Source: a virus
DNA length: 44,328 nt
Strand: one strand, 5' to 3'
Virus record (IMG/VR): IMGVR_UViG_3300036768_000383
Span: 1 to 44,328 of that record
In this document: positions 1-7,029 of the stretch, one piece after another
How the letters are laid out: each line of letters opens with the position of its first letter
How positions within the stretch are numbered: the first letter of the stretch is position 1
Notes under the pieces: model-generated
Told to the model about the DNA's origin: nothing
The model's database searches: none
The model's input: the letters and a program-made list of their open reading frames with translations, nothing else
Made by a program: the position numbers and the translations under genes

Positions 1-21
1 TTGGTATAGCTGGGTGGTCAA

Positions 22-51
22 GAAAACGGCTTATAAGTCAAAATTGTGGGA
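22..51 (+). promoter_or_regulatory. Palindromic operator-like element, copy A
   Basis: A 30-bp element centred on GGCTTATAAGTC (28-39). It differs at only 4 of 30 positions from 35894-35923, and at 7 of 30 from the inverted copy at 35829-35858, whose core GGCTTATAAGCC is a perfect palindrome. It lies just upstream of the first gene and repeats at 44223-44252. Its position before the structural and early operons suggests a shared regulator-binding site or a phage-specific promoter; no binding protein can be named. Confidence 0.6.
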
Positions 52-57
52 GAAGCG

Positions 58-120
58 ATGGACGTTTCCTACGAAAGATGCAAGAGCTACAAGGACGAAT
101 GGCTTACTCCCCGAGGGAGG
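58..120 (+). pseudogene. Decayed 5' copy of the Dam-like methyltransferase gene
   Basis: From ATG at 58 the reading frame gives about 20 residues that match the start of the methyltransferase at 404: YERCKSYKDEWLTP here against YERCSDYRDEWLTP there. The DNA also matches around GACGAATGGCT. The similarity stops at about 99-105, where the text becomes the ribosome site of the next gene (GGGAGG at 114-119). The frame stays open into that gene, so a fused 112-residue product is possible. I read it as a leftover of a second methyltransferase copy truncated by arrival of the small gene at 127. Confidence 0.6.
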
Positions 121-126
121 AAGACG

Positions 127-393
127 ATGAGTGATTCTAAGAACATGCGTTTATGGATGAGTGCTCTGACGGATATTGAAGAGCTTGAAGTTGAGTTAAC
201 GGAGGATGGTGATGGCATTTTGCGTGTTGTATACGGTGATATGTTTATCGAGTTGAGCCATCCAGATGCGAGATGGTTTGCTCAGCGCTTGCGTGAGCTT
301 GCTAATGAGCTAGAGACACTTATCGAGACTGGTGGTGTTTTTTGTGGTGGTATAAGGCGAAGGCCGTCTGACAAAGAGACGGGGCAGGATTAG
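127..393 (+). CDS. Small early-type protein, beta-meander plus helix family
   Basis: 88-residue hypothetical protein. ATG at 127 is chosen over 46 or 58 because GGGAGG (114-119) lies 7 bases upstream and the earlier codons are a methyltransferase remnant. The pattern GILRVVYGDMFIEL followed by RLRELANELE resembles the protein at 36286 (GVLHIFGSDIWTEV, then RLREIADEIE) and more loosely those at 36509 and 36733. The predicted form is beta-strands followed by one amphipathic helix. Function is unknown. A member of an early accessory family sitting at the head of the structural operon suggests a mobile small-gene cassette. Confidence 0.75.
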   Translation: MSDSKNMRLWMSALTDIEELEVELTEDGDGILRVVYGDMFIELSHPDARWFAQRLRELANELETLIETGGVFCGGIRRRPSDKETGQD

Positions 394-403
394 AGCGAAA
401 ACG

Positions 404-883
404 ATGAATACAGCATATGAGCGCTGCAGCGATTATCGAGACGAATGGCTCACCCCACCATGGATAATCGAGCGGCTCGGGCCGTTCGATTTGGACCCAT
501 GCGCTCCCGTGGTTAGGCCATGGGACATGGCGCGGACTCATTACACGGTTGAGGACAACGGGCTATCGAAGGCATGGAGCGGCTTCGTGTGGCTGAATCC
601 TCCGTACAGCAAGGTTGCGGCTTTCATGGCTAGGATGGCTGAGCACAACAACGGCTTAGCTTTGATATATGCTCGGACTGACACGAGATGGTTTCACGAC
701 CACGTTTTCGAGAAGGCGCGTGGCCTATGTTTCCTGAAGGGCAGGTTGCGTTTTGTGGACAATGCTGGTAGAGAAGCGAAGAACAGCTCCGGTGCCCCTT
801 CTGTGCTCATTGCCTATGGGCAGGAAGCGTTTACGAGGCTTCGTGAAAGAACGAAAGGCTTGGGAGCGTTTGTGAAGCTATGA
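404..883 (+). CDS. dam: Phage DNA N6-adenine methyltransferase (Dam-like)
   Basis: 159 residues, the usual length for the phage Dam family (PF05869 type). The family-typical opening EWLTPPWI is at about 14-21, followed by FDLDPCAP near 28-35. The catalytic motif NPPYS starts at N65. It would methylate adenine N6 using S-adenosylmethionine, protecting phage DNA from host restriction or marking it for packaging or replication. It overlaps the next gene by 4 bases (ATGA), so the two are translationally coupled. The methylase domain inside the giant protein at 17552 is a different class, so the phage carries two adenine methylases. Confidence 0.9.
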   Translation: MNTAYERCSDYRDEWLTPPWIIERLGPFDLDPCAPVVRPWDMARTHYTVEDNGLSKAWSGFVWLNPPYSKVAAFMARMAEHNNGLALIYARTDTRWFHDHVFEKARGLCFLKGRLRFVDNAGREAKNSSGAPSVLIAYGQEAFTRLRERTKGLGAFVKL

Positions 884-1608
884 AGCGAGGTAAAGAGCCG
901 AAGCCTTACAACAGGTACCTCGGGCCTGATGTGCTGCCTGTGAGGACGCCCACGAAGCAGGACGCAGAGGCTTGGCGCATGAAGAAGGTCAACGGGTACC
1001 TGTACAAGCAGATAGCCTGGATTCAGAAGAGGTCAGTGGCTGCTGTGAGGCGGTCAATTGACATCGTGGAGAGTTATATTAGATTTGGTGATGGAAGGAC
1101 GGTGTTCGTTATGCCTGACTCTATCAAATCCGAGCGTACGAGACTGAACGCCCTGCTCATGAGGATTCGCGGAAAGAGCTACATCGAGATTGCGAAGGAG
1201 CTCGAACTCGCGAACACGGAGCAGGCGAAGCAAATCATCAAGCAGGCCATCGAGCAGCTGCCAGAGCCGGTCAAGGAGGAGATTCGCAGGGTTGACCTTG
1301 AGCGGCTGGATCAGCTCTATGACCTGGCCTGGCAGAGGGCGCAGGAAGGGGACGTGAAGGCCGTGCATGCATGCTTGGCCATCATCGAGAAGCGCTGGAA
1401 GCTCTTTGGGCTTGGTGACAAAGAAGAGCGGGCTGGGGAGAAGAGCGTTGGCAGCTTGCTTGCGAAGCTGGCTACGATGAGCGACGATCAGCTGATTGAG
1501 CTCGCGCATAAGCAGCGGACGGTCATTGAATCGCTGAATCAACAGAGCAAAGAAGAGGCTGCGAAGCAGCTGGAGAAAATCCTGAATGGCGAGGACGGTG
1601 TCAACTGA
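880..1608 (+). CDS. terS: Small terminase subunit-like DNA-binding protein
   Basis: 242 residues. A helix-turn-helix-like segment is seen near 100-125 (RGKSYIEIAKELEL). It is followed by DLERLDQLYDLAW and GDVKAVHACLAIIEKRWKL, a pattern common in phage small terminase-like proteins, and a charged coiled C-terminus. The gene begins in the ATGA overlap with the methyltransferase and its end overlaps the large terminase start (1586). The role would be recognising the packaging site and delivering DNA to the motor. The pac or cos site itself was not identified. Assignment rests on motif style plus position directly before the ATPase. Confidence 0.75.
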   Translation: MKRGKEPKPYNRYLGPDVLPVRTPTKQDAEAWRMKKVNGYLYKQIAWIQKRSVAAVRRSIDIVESYIRFGDGRTVFVMPDSIKSERTRLNALLMRIRGKSYIEIAKELELANTEQAKQIIKQAIEQLPEPVKEEIRRVDLERLDQLYDLAWQRAQEGDVKAVHACLAIIEKRWKLFGLGDKEERAGEKSVGSLLAKLATMSDDQLIELAHKQRTVIESLNQQSKEEAAKQLEKILNGEDGVN

Positions 1609-2290
1609 CCAGGGGGCGAATCGCAGGGACATCGAGCTGCTTGCGGCAGCCTCGCTTGTTCTTTTGGACAGACAGTACTCGAAAGACCCGTGGCTTTGGC
1701 TCACGGAAGAGGTTATGACTGTTGATGAAACGACGAAGCGCGTTGCCCCCTGGCCGATTGACAAGGTCTATACGAAAGAGCTGCTGGAGGTTTATCAGAC
1801 ACACAGGCTCGTAGCAGTACCAAAGAGCCGGCGCATGATGGTTTCCTGGCTTACGGCAGCGTGGGTGTTGTGGAACATCAGGTACAAGCAGAACTGCGCT
1901 GTGTTCTGGCAGTCGGATACTGAGGCTCATGCGGCTTACGTGATTGACAAGCGCATCAAGTTTATGGAGGACCACCTGCTCACGGAGGCCTTGCGGAAGC
2001 CGTACGAGGAGCACAGAACGAAAGATGGGCTCGTTGGGCGGATGGACTTTCACGAGAACAGGTCATACGTTTGGGCGATTCCGCAAGGCGACTCGGTTAT
2101 CAGGTCGTACACGTTCAGCATCATGGTCATGGACGAATGCGAGTTTCAGCCAGAGGCACACAGGGCTTTTACGGCGGCAATCCCGATTGCAGAGAAAGGC
2201 GCGCAGTTGATTTTGATTTCTTCGAGCAATGGACCTTCTGGAGTTTTGGCGAGTATTTGCAAGGAAGTAGGCTTTACGAGATTTTCTTGA
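1586..2290 (+). CDS. terL: Large terminase, N-terminal ATPase half (split gene)
   Basis: 234 residues containing only the ATPase half of a packaging motor. A non-classical Walker A, PKSRRMM, starts at P79. Walker B with the catalytic acid is VMDECE (D183, E184). The coupling motif SSSNG lies near 212-216. The protein ends in GFTRFS, where intact large terminases run on towards the nuclease domain. The nuclease half is a separate cistron at 2457, after a 52-residue ORF. The frames differ (the nuclease reads in another phase), so this is not one stop codon but a true split. Joining the two halves would give a continuous terminase of normal size. Confidence 0.88.
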   Translation: MARTVSTDQGANRRDIELLAAASLVLLDRQYSKDPWLWLTEEVMTVDETTKRVAPWPIDKVYTKELLEVYQTHRLVAVPKSRRMMVSWLTAAWVLWNIRYKQNCAVFWQSDTEAHAAYVIDKRIKFMEDHLLTEALRKPYEEHRTKDGLVGRMDFHENRSYVWAIPQGDSVIRSYTFSIMVMDECEFQPEAHRAFTAAIPIAEKGAQLILISSSNGPSGVLASICKEVGFTRFS

Positions 2291-2301
2291 CGGGAGAGCC
2301 T

Positions 2302-2460
2302 ATGCCGAAAGAACTCGAAAAGGTCTTGAAGAAAGAGGCGAGAGAGAAGTTCCCTGGCGATAAAGAAAGACAGGATGCATACGTCTACGGTACACTGAGA
2401 AAGACAGGCTGGGTACCTGAGCGAGAGAAGAAGTTGAAGAGCAAGAAGTCAGGGAAATGA
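2302..2460 (+). CDS. Small basic protein inserted between terminase halves
   Basis: 52 residues, very rich in Lys and Glu. The pattern KKEAREKFPG followed by DAYVYGTLRKTGW is, as I recall, seen in many small hypothetical phage proteins. GGGAGA about 5 bases upstream can serve as ribosome site. It starts 11 bases after the ATPase stop and its stop overlaps the nuclease ATG (ATGA at 2457-2460), so all three cistrons look coupled. It shows no homing-endonuclease motif. It could be a structural or regulatory peptide that interrupted the terminase gene. Confidence 0.7.
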   Translation: MPKELEKVLKKEAREKFPGDKERQDAYVYGTLRKTGWVPEREKKLKSKKSGK

Positions 2461-3326
2461 GCGACTTCAGTCACTTCAAGGTTCTGAAGCCAGTAATTAG
2501 CCCAAGGGGCTTCGTAATAGTACCGGTTCATTATTCTCACGACCCAGAGAAAGACGAAAACTGGAAAAGGGCAGAGCGAGCGAAGTATCAAGACGATGCT
2601 TCGTGGCAGCGTGAGCAGGAGATTGACTTCGGGAGCATTTCAGGAGCCCCCGCCTACCCGAACTTCAGGAGAGAAGTCCATCTCAAGGATAACGTAAAGC
2701 TATACAAGGACTTGCCTCTGTGTCTGTGCGTGGATTTCAACGTCGAGCCGATGATTTGGGAGATTGCGCAGATTCGAGGTGACACGGTTTGGTTCATTGA
2801 CGAAATCAAGCTAAATCCTGGTTCGACGCAGGAGGCGATTCACGAGTTCAGGCGTCGCTATCCAGCTCATGCTGGTGGCATCAGAATCTATGGTGACGCA
2901 ACAGGGAAAGCTCGAACAAGCCCGACAGCACATTCCGACTATGACATCATCAGACTCAACCTTCGGAACTATCCTACTGAAAGCAAATACTTTATACCTC
3001 CAGTGAATCCTCCTGTGAAGGATAGGCTGAACGCTTTCAACGCAAGGCTTCTCGACCCAAACGGGACGCCGCGGGTATTCATCAACCCGACGTTGTGCCC
3101 CGAGCTGGTGAGAGACTTGGTAGAGGTGGTGCTCGACCCGAGCAATCCTGGGAACGTCTACAAGGTCAGAAGGCGTGACGATCCGTACTTCTACAGGACT
3201 CACGCAAGCGATGCTGCAGGTTACTTGATTGCGTTCGAGTGGCCTGTTGTTTCCGAGCTGGCGAAGCTTGCCGGCAGGAAACAGCGCAAGCGCATGCCAT
3301 ATAGAGTACTGGGAGACTTGATGTGA
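2457..3326 (+). CDS. terL: Large terminase, C-terminal nuclease half (split gene)
   Basis: 289 residues with an RNase H-fold terminase nuclease pattern: VDFN with D93, IDE at 114-116, GDATG with D147, and a last acidic residue in ASDAAG (D252). The start MSDFSHFKV leads into RGFVIVPVHYS, which would follow directly from the end of the ATPase half. An in-frame stop at 2436 blocks any extension upstream, so ATG 2457 is the start. The protein cuts concatemeric DNA at the beginning and end of packaging. Separate translation means the motor must assemble from two chains, unless the ATPase half carries a docking surface. Confidence 0.87.
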   Translation: MSDFSHFKVLKPVISPRGFVIVPVHYSHDPEKDENWKRAERAKYQDDASWQREQEIDFGSISGAPAYPNFRREVHLKDNVKLYKDLPLCLCVDFNVEPMIWEIAQIRGDTVWFIDEIKLNPGSTQEAIHEFRRRYPAHAGGIRIYGDATGKARTSPTAHSDYDIIRLNLRNYPTESKYFIPPVNPPVKDRLNAFNARLLDPNGTPRVFINPTLCPELVRDLVEVVLDPSNPGNVYKVRRRDDPYFYRTHASDAAGYLIAFEWPVVSELAKLAGRKQRKRMPYRVLGDLM

Positions 3327-3640
3327 TGACTAAGATTGACCAGATTGCTACGTTTTCATGCGTTGCCTGTGGCAAACCAGGCACGGAAACGCAGTTGTTC
3401 AAGCTGCGTGGCGCTATCAACGAGAACGCCTATGCCTGCGCTCTGTGCCTCGCACGCTTTGGCAATGATGCTCTTGCTCGCGAGTACGATAGGCAGCTTT
3501 CCGAGGCGACGGTGGCGAGCTACATTCAGCCCCGCTGCCTTCACTGCGGAGAGCCAGTTATTATGTTAGGAGACGGGAATATCCCGTTGTGGTGCTCGGC
3601 TTGCGAGCGGGAACGGAGAGAGCTATATGGCAAGCGATGA
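3326..3640 (+). CDS. Zinc-ribbon protein between terminase and portal
   Basis: 104-residue hypothetical protein with three Cys pairs: CVACG near the N-terminus, CALC in the middle, CLHCG and CSAC in the C-terminal third. This implies one or two zinc sites. Starts at GTG 3323 and ATG 3326 are both possible; ATG 3326 overlaps the nuclease stop. The end overlaps the portal start at 3627. Position suggests an accessory packaging or head-assembly factor, but no function can be assigned. Confidence 0.7.
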   Translation: MTKIDQIATFSCVACGKPGTETQLFKLRGAINENAYACALCLARFGNDALAREYDRQLSEATVASYIQPRCLHCGEPVIMLGDGNIPLWCSACERERRELYGKR

Positions 3641-5690
3641 AATCCTGATTCCTGGCGAAGAGCTAACGGAGGCCTCTCCGGACAATGACGAACCAACCAT
3701 CCAGGTACTGGAGCAGCCTCTCGAAATCAGGTTGCGTTATGACCCAAGGACTGGGCCAACGCAGGAGCATCAGCGCATCCTCTCCCGCCTGAATGCCAGG
3801 CTTGACCTTTCGTACCAGCAAATGCGGCAGCGCAGTGCTCAGTGGGATGAGCTTGACAAGTACCTGCGCCTTTATGTTGATGCTTCATATCCGAGAAAGC
3901 CTACAACTGCTGATGGTACAGGCGAAGATAAGCGGCGTCTGATTATCCCAGTCAGCTTGGCCATCCTGCAGGTTAGGACAGTGCAAATGTGGGGCATGTA
4001 CGCTGCAAGGGCTCCGCTGTTTGCCATCAAAGGCATCGGCCCTGAGGACGTGGAGCCAGCCAAGTACATCGAGGCGGCCATCCACTACGACACGGAGCAA
4101 TCTAACGCAGCAGCGCAGCTCTATATGTTCTTCTTCGACGCAGAGCGTTATGGCTCTGCCTGGATTGGTGATTGGTGGGAGGAGAAGTACGGCTGGAAGC
4201 GTGTGCCACCGTCAACGTTCGAAATGATGATGTACAAGATGGCCACAGCAGCCGGGATGAACGTACCACCTCCAAAGGGCAGGCGCGAGTGGCAACTGCT
4301 TTGCGAGCACAACGCTATCGAGGCCAAAGACCCGAGGCTTATGTACCCTGACCCAAGGGTGCCACTCTCGGAGCCTGACGCTGGGGAGTTCATCGGCGAG
4401 AAGGACTTCCAGACGTATCTTGCCTTGCTGGAGAAGTCGCAGGAGAACGGCGGACCTTACTTCAACCTTGACGCCGTCAAGAAGATGCGGCTAGGCTCCA
4501 TCTCCGGGGACGACAGGGCAACGACGCGGGCACGTCGAAGAGCTATTGGCGACCCGCTCGAAACCATGAACCTTGCTTACACGTCCGACCCAGATGATGC
4601 AGTTGGCATTATCCCCATTGAGCACATCAGAATCAAGCTCGTGCCCCGCGACTGGGAGCTTGGAGATTCGGAGAAGCCGGAGATTTGGTGGTTCACCATC
4701 GCTGACGAAAAGGTCATTATCCGGGCTCACAGGTCGGCATATGATCACAATTCGTTCGGCTACTCGTACGCAGAAAGCCAGTTCGACACGCATTCCATCG
4801 GCAACCCGTCGAGCATCGAGACGTTGCTTCCTCTGCAGAAGGCCATGGACTGGTTGTTCAACTCGCACTTCGAGAACATCCGCAGGGCGCTCAACAACGT
4901 CCTTATCTACGCTCCTACGCTGATTGAAGAAGAAGACTTGCTGAACCCAGGTCCGATGCAGCACATTCGGCTATCGAGGTTGGGTGAGCAGCTGGTTATG
5001 AGTGGCCAGCTTCAGCCTCAAGCCGCTGTACAGCAGCTGCCAATCACTGATATAACGAGCCCGCACCTTCAGGCCATGCAGCAGATCTTCGATATGATTC
5101 AACGCGTTGCGGCAACTTCAGATCCGCAGATGTCCTCAACGACACCAGCGAAGCGCACTCTTGGCGAGATCCAGGCCATGATGCAGAGCTCCTCCCAGAG
5201 GCTTACCGCTTTGGCGCGGCTCATTGATCTCACTGCTATCAGGCCAATGGTTCGAAGGCTGATTTCGAACCGTTTGCAGTTCACCCAACTTCCGCAATGG
5301 GTTGGACTCACAGGTGATATGGCCGAGAAGGCTGGGCTGAAGCAGATTCTCATTACGCCGTCGAACATCGTTGGGAGCTATGACTACGAGCTGTTGGACA
5401 CACAGGCAGAGAATGATCCAGCGCGTCAAAGCGAGGCGTGGTCGCTCTTCATGCAGGCTGCTGGAACTCTTTACAAGTTCCCAGGGTTTGGAGTTCCTGA
5501 CCAGAATGGCTTTGTCTTCAACATCAAAAAGGCTTTCAAGGAGTTCGCCAAGGTTCTTGGTGTACGCAACGTTGACGCGTTCTTTACGCAGGTTGCCCCA
5601 AGCCCTATGGCCGGACCTGCTCAAATCCAGGTTGTGCCAGATGAAGAAGCCGTGCAAATGGCGGAACGCGGAGATGCCATTCCGCAGTAG
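3627..5690 (+). CDS. Portal protein
   Basis: 687 residues, in the size range of short-tailed phage portals. It has a long N-terminal helical region, a central segment with IPIEHIRIKLVPRDW, and a C-terminal part with PLQKAMDWLFNSHFENIRRALNN-type helices followed by TLGEIQAMMQSSSQRL, typical of portal stem and crown regions. It would form the dodecameric vertex ring through which DNA enters and leaves. The gene follows the terminase and precedes scaffold and capsid, the standard order. The ribosome site is GGAGAG. I call it from order, size and composition rather than one diagnostic motif. Confidence 0.85.
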   Translation: MASDEILIPGEELTEASPDNDEPTIQVLEQPLEIRLRYDPRTGPTQEHQRILSRLNARLDLSYQQMRQRSAQWDELDKYLRLYVDASYPRKPTTADGTGEDKRRLIIPVSLAILQVRTVQMWGMYAARAPLFAIKGIGPEDVEPAKYIEAAIHYDTEQSNAAAQLYMFFFDAERYGSAWIGDWWEEKYGWKRVPPSTFEMMMYKMATAAGMNVPPPKGRREWQLLCEHNAIEAKDPRLMYPDPRVPLSEPDAGEFIGEKDFQTYLALLEKSQENGGPYFNLDAVKKMRLGSISGDDRATTRARRRAIGDPLETMNLAYTSDPDDAVGIIPIEHIRIKLVPRDWELGDSEKPEIWWFTIADEKVIIRAHRSAYDHNSFGYSYAESQFDTHSIGNPSSIETLLPLQKAMDWLFNSHFENIRRALNNVLIYAPTLIEEEDLLNPGPMQHIRLSRLGEQLVMSGQLQPQAAVQQLPITDITSPHLQAMQQIFDMIQRVAATSDPQMSSTTPAKRTLGEIQAMMQSSSQRLTALARLIDLTAIRPMVRRLISNRLQFTQLPQWVGLTGDMAEKAGLKQILITPSNIVGSYDYELLDTQAENDPARQSEAWSLFMQAAGTLYKFPGFGVPDQNGFVFNIKKAFKEFAKVLGVRNVDAFFTQVAPSPMAGPAQIQVVPDEEAVQMAERGDAIPQ

Positions 5691-5699
5691 GGAGGATGT

Positions 5700-5993
5700 A
5701 TGAGCGAGGCATACAAAGAGCATCTTCTGAGGCAGTTGCGCGAACTTGATCCTGATGTGGCCAGGGCAAAGATGATCATTGAAAGCGGCATCTTCACAGC
5801 TCGTAAGAAGCGGCTCATTGAGCAGCTTGTCGAGGAATGCGCGATGCTCACCAACAATGCTACCAGCTTCGATCTTGGCTACATTCACAGGCTCGCTTGC
5901 GAAATCAAAGAGCTTGACGAGCCAGTGCAAATCATTGAGCGGTACCAACATCTCAAGGATAAGCTTGCCGCATTGGATAGGGAAGGCCTATAA
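5700..5993 (+). CDS. Small alpha-helical protein between portal and scaffold
   Basis: 97 residues, almost entirely predicted helix and rich in Leu, Glu, Lys and Arg, with no membrane segment or Cys pair pattern. GGAGG lies 5 bases before the ATG. It fits between portal (ends 5690) and scaffold (6012) in the head operon and probably helps head assembly. I do not recognise the family. Confidence 0.7.
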   Translation: MSEAYKEHLLRQLRELDPDVARAKMIIESGIFTARKKRLIEQLVEECAMLTNNATSFDLGYIHRLACEIKELDEPVQIIERYQHLKDKLAALDREGL

Positions 5994-6011
5994 TGGCGAA
6001 TGGAGGGACGT

Positions 6012-7019
6012 ATGAATACTGAACTTCAAGGGCAAGACACTGGGCTCCATCCTGAGCTGGAGGATCTTCTCGAAGAGATCCCCGACCAGCCGGATTCTGG
6101 AGGAGATGACGAACAACTGGCGTCTCCTGACCAGAAGGGCGAATCGGTGTCCGATGCCAGCGGTTCCCAGGAAGGGTCTGAAGGGCAGAAAGCTGTAGAG
6201 CAGGTAGTTCGCATCGGTGACAGAGAGTTCAAGCTCGGCGAGCTCGAAGAGCTTATCCGCAATGCTGACACCTGGCGCAATCAGCTGCCTCACTTCCAAA
6301 AGCTGTACGAGGAAGAGCGAAAGCGGGCGGAGATGCTCGCTGCTCAGCTCGTTGCTGGACAGCCTCAGGAAGCGAAGCAGGGCGCTGAGATGCAGCAGGA
6401 GAGCGGAGAGCCACAGCAGCAGCATGATGAGCGAAGTGCTGTTGCCACGCCTGAAGAGCTCGTCAAGCGTTATACCCCAGCCATCGAGCGGCTCGTGCAA
6501 GACGGATGGATCTCGGAGGCTCTGGCTGAAGAGCATCCAGAACTCGTTGCCGAGTACTTGAGGTTCCGGGATCAAGAGCTTCGGCCGCTGTACACGTTTC
6601 TACAACAGACAGTAATGCCAGCGATCAGCCTCGTGCAGATGTGGGCCAGGGATAAGCAGAGCAAGGCCATTGAAGAAACCTCGCAAAAGCTCGCCTCCAT
6701 CATTGAAGAACTCGCAAAGGAACCGGACTTTGCCCCGCTGGCAGAAGAGAAGACTGCTGTAGACTTCGTGCAGCACCTGGTTTCTCAAGGGCAGCTCGAC
6801 AGGCTCACAGATCCTGACTGGGTCAAGGCCGAGTGGGTGCGCAAAAACTGGCAACTCTACCGCGAAGGAGCGCTTGAGCGGTTCAAGAGTTCCACGCAGA
6901 ATGCCAGGCGAGAGCGCGCATCCGCCTCGGCAAATCGGCAAGGTGTTGGCCATAGCCGCGCTCCGCAGGCTGAGGCCAACTGGTTCGATGATCTACTTGA
7001 GGACTTACCAAAAACCTAG
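6012..7019 (+). CDS. Scaffolding protein (putative)
   Basis: 335 residues, acidic N-terminus (about 1-75, rich in D, E, Q, S, P, G) followed by long charged helices and a Gln-rich coiled region (about 100-150), then a basic tail (NARRERASASANRQG). This composition, plus a location directly before the major capsid gene, is typical of podovirus scaffolds. ATG 6012 is chosen because GGAGGG sits 4-5 bases upstream; an in-frame ATG at 6000 would place the ribosome site inside the gene. Confidence 0.75.
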   Translation: MNTELQGQDTGLHPELEDLLEEIPDQPDSGGDDEQLASPDQKGESVSDASGSQEGSEGQKAVEQVVRIGDREFKLGELEELIRNADTWRNQLPHFQKLYEEERKRAEMLAAQLVAGQPQEAKQGAEMQQESGEPQQQHDERSAVATPEELVKRYTPAIERLVQDGWISEALAEEHPELVAEYLRFRDQELRPLYTFLQQTVMPAISLVQMWARDKQSKAIEETSQKLASIIEELAKEPDFAPLAEEKTAVDFVQHLVSQGQLDRLTDPDWVKAEWVRKNWQLYREGALERFKSSTQNARRERASASANRQGVGHSRAPQAEANWFDDLLEDLPKT

Positions 7020-7029
7020 GAGGTGAACT

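Larger units (their letters stand above)
1..127. repeat. 127-bp terminal direct repeat, left copy
   Basis: These 127 bases are identical to 44202-44328 at the other end of the window. An exact terminal overlap of 127, a common maximal assembly k-mer, is what a circular contig gives. The unique genome would then be about 44,201 bp, either circularly permuted or circularised in the assembly. A true short terminal repeat at virion ends is possible, but those usually differ in length from an assembler k-mer. The repeat stops one base before the ATG of the gene at 127. Confidence 0.97.

Noticed and set aside
2071-2301. Upstream extension of the small ORF at 2302 over the terminase ATPase
   Set aside because: The extension lies in the wrong frame over a conserved ATPase motif region; only the part from ATG 2302 looks like a protein.
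2291-2456. Group I or II intron in the terminase gene
   Set aside because: Only 166 bases, fully coding, with no recognisable intron core.
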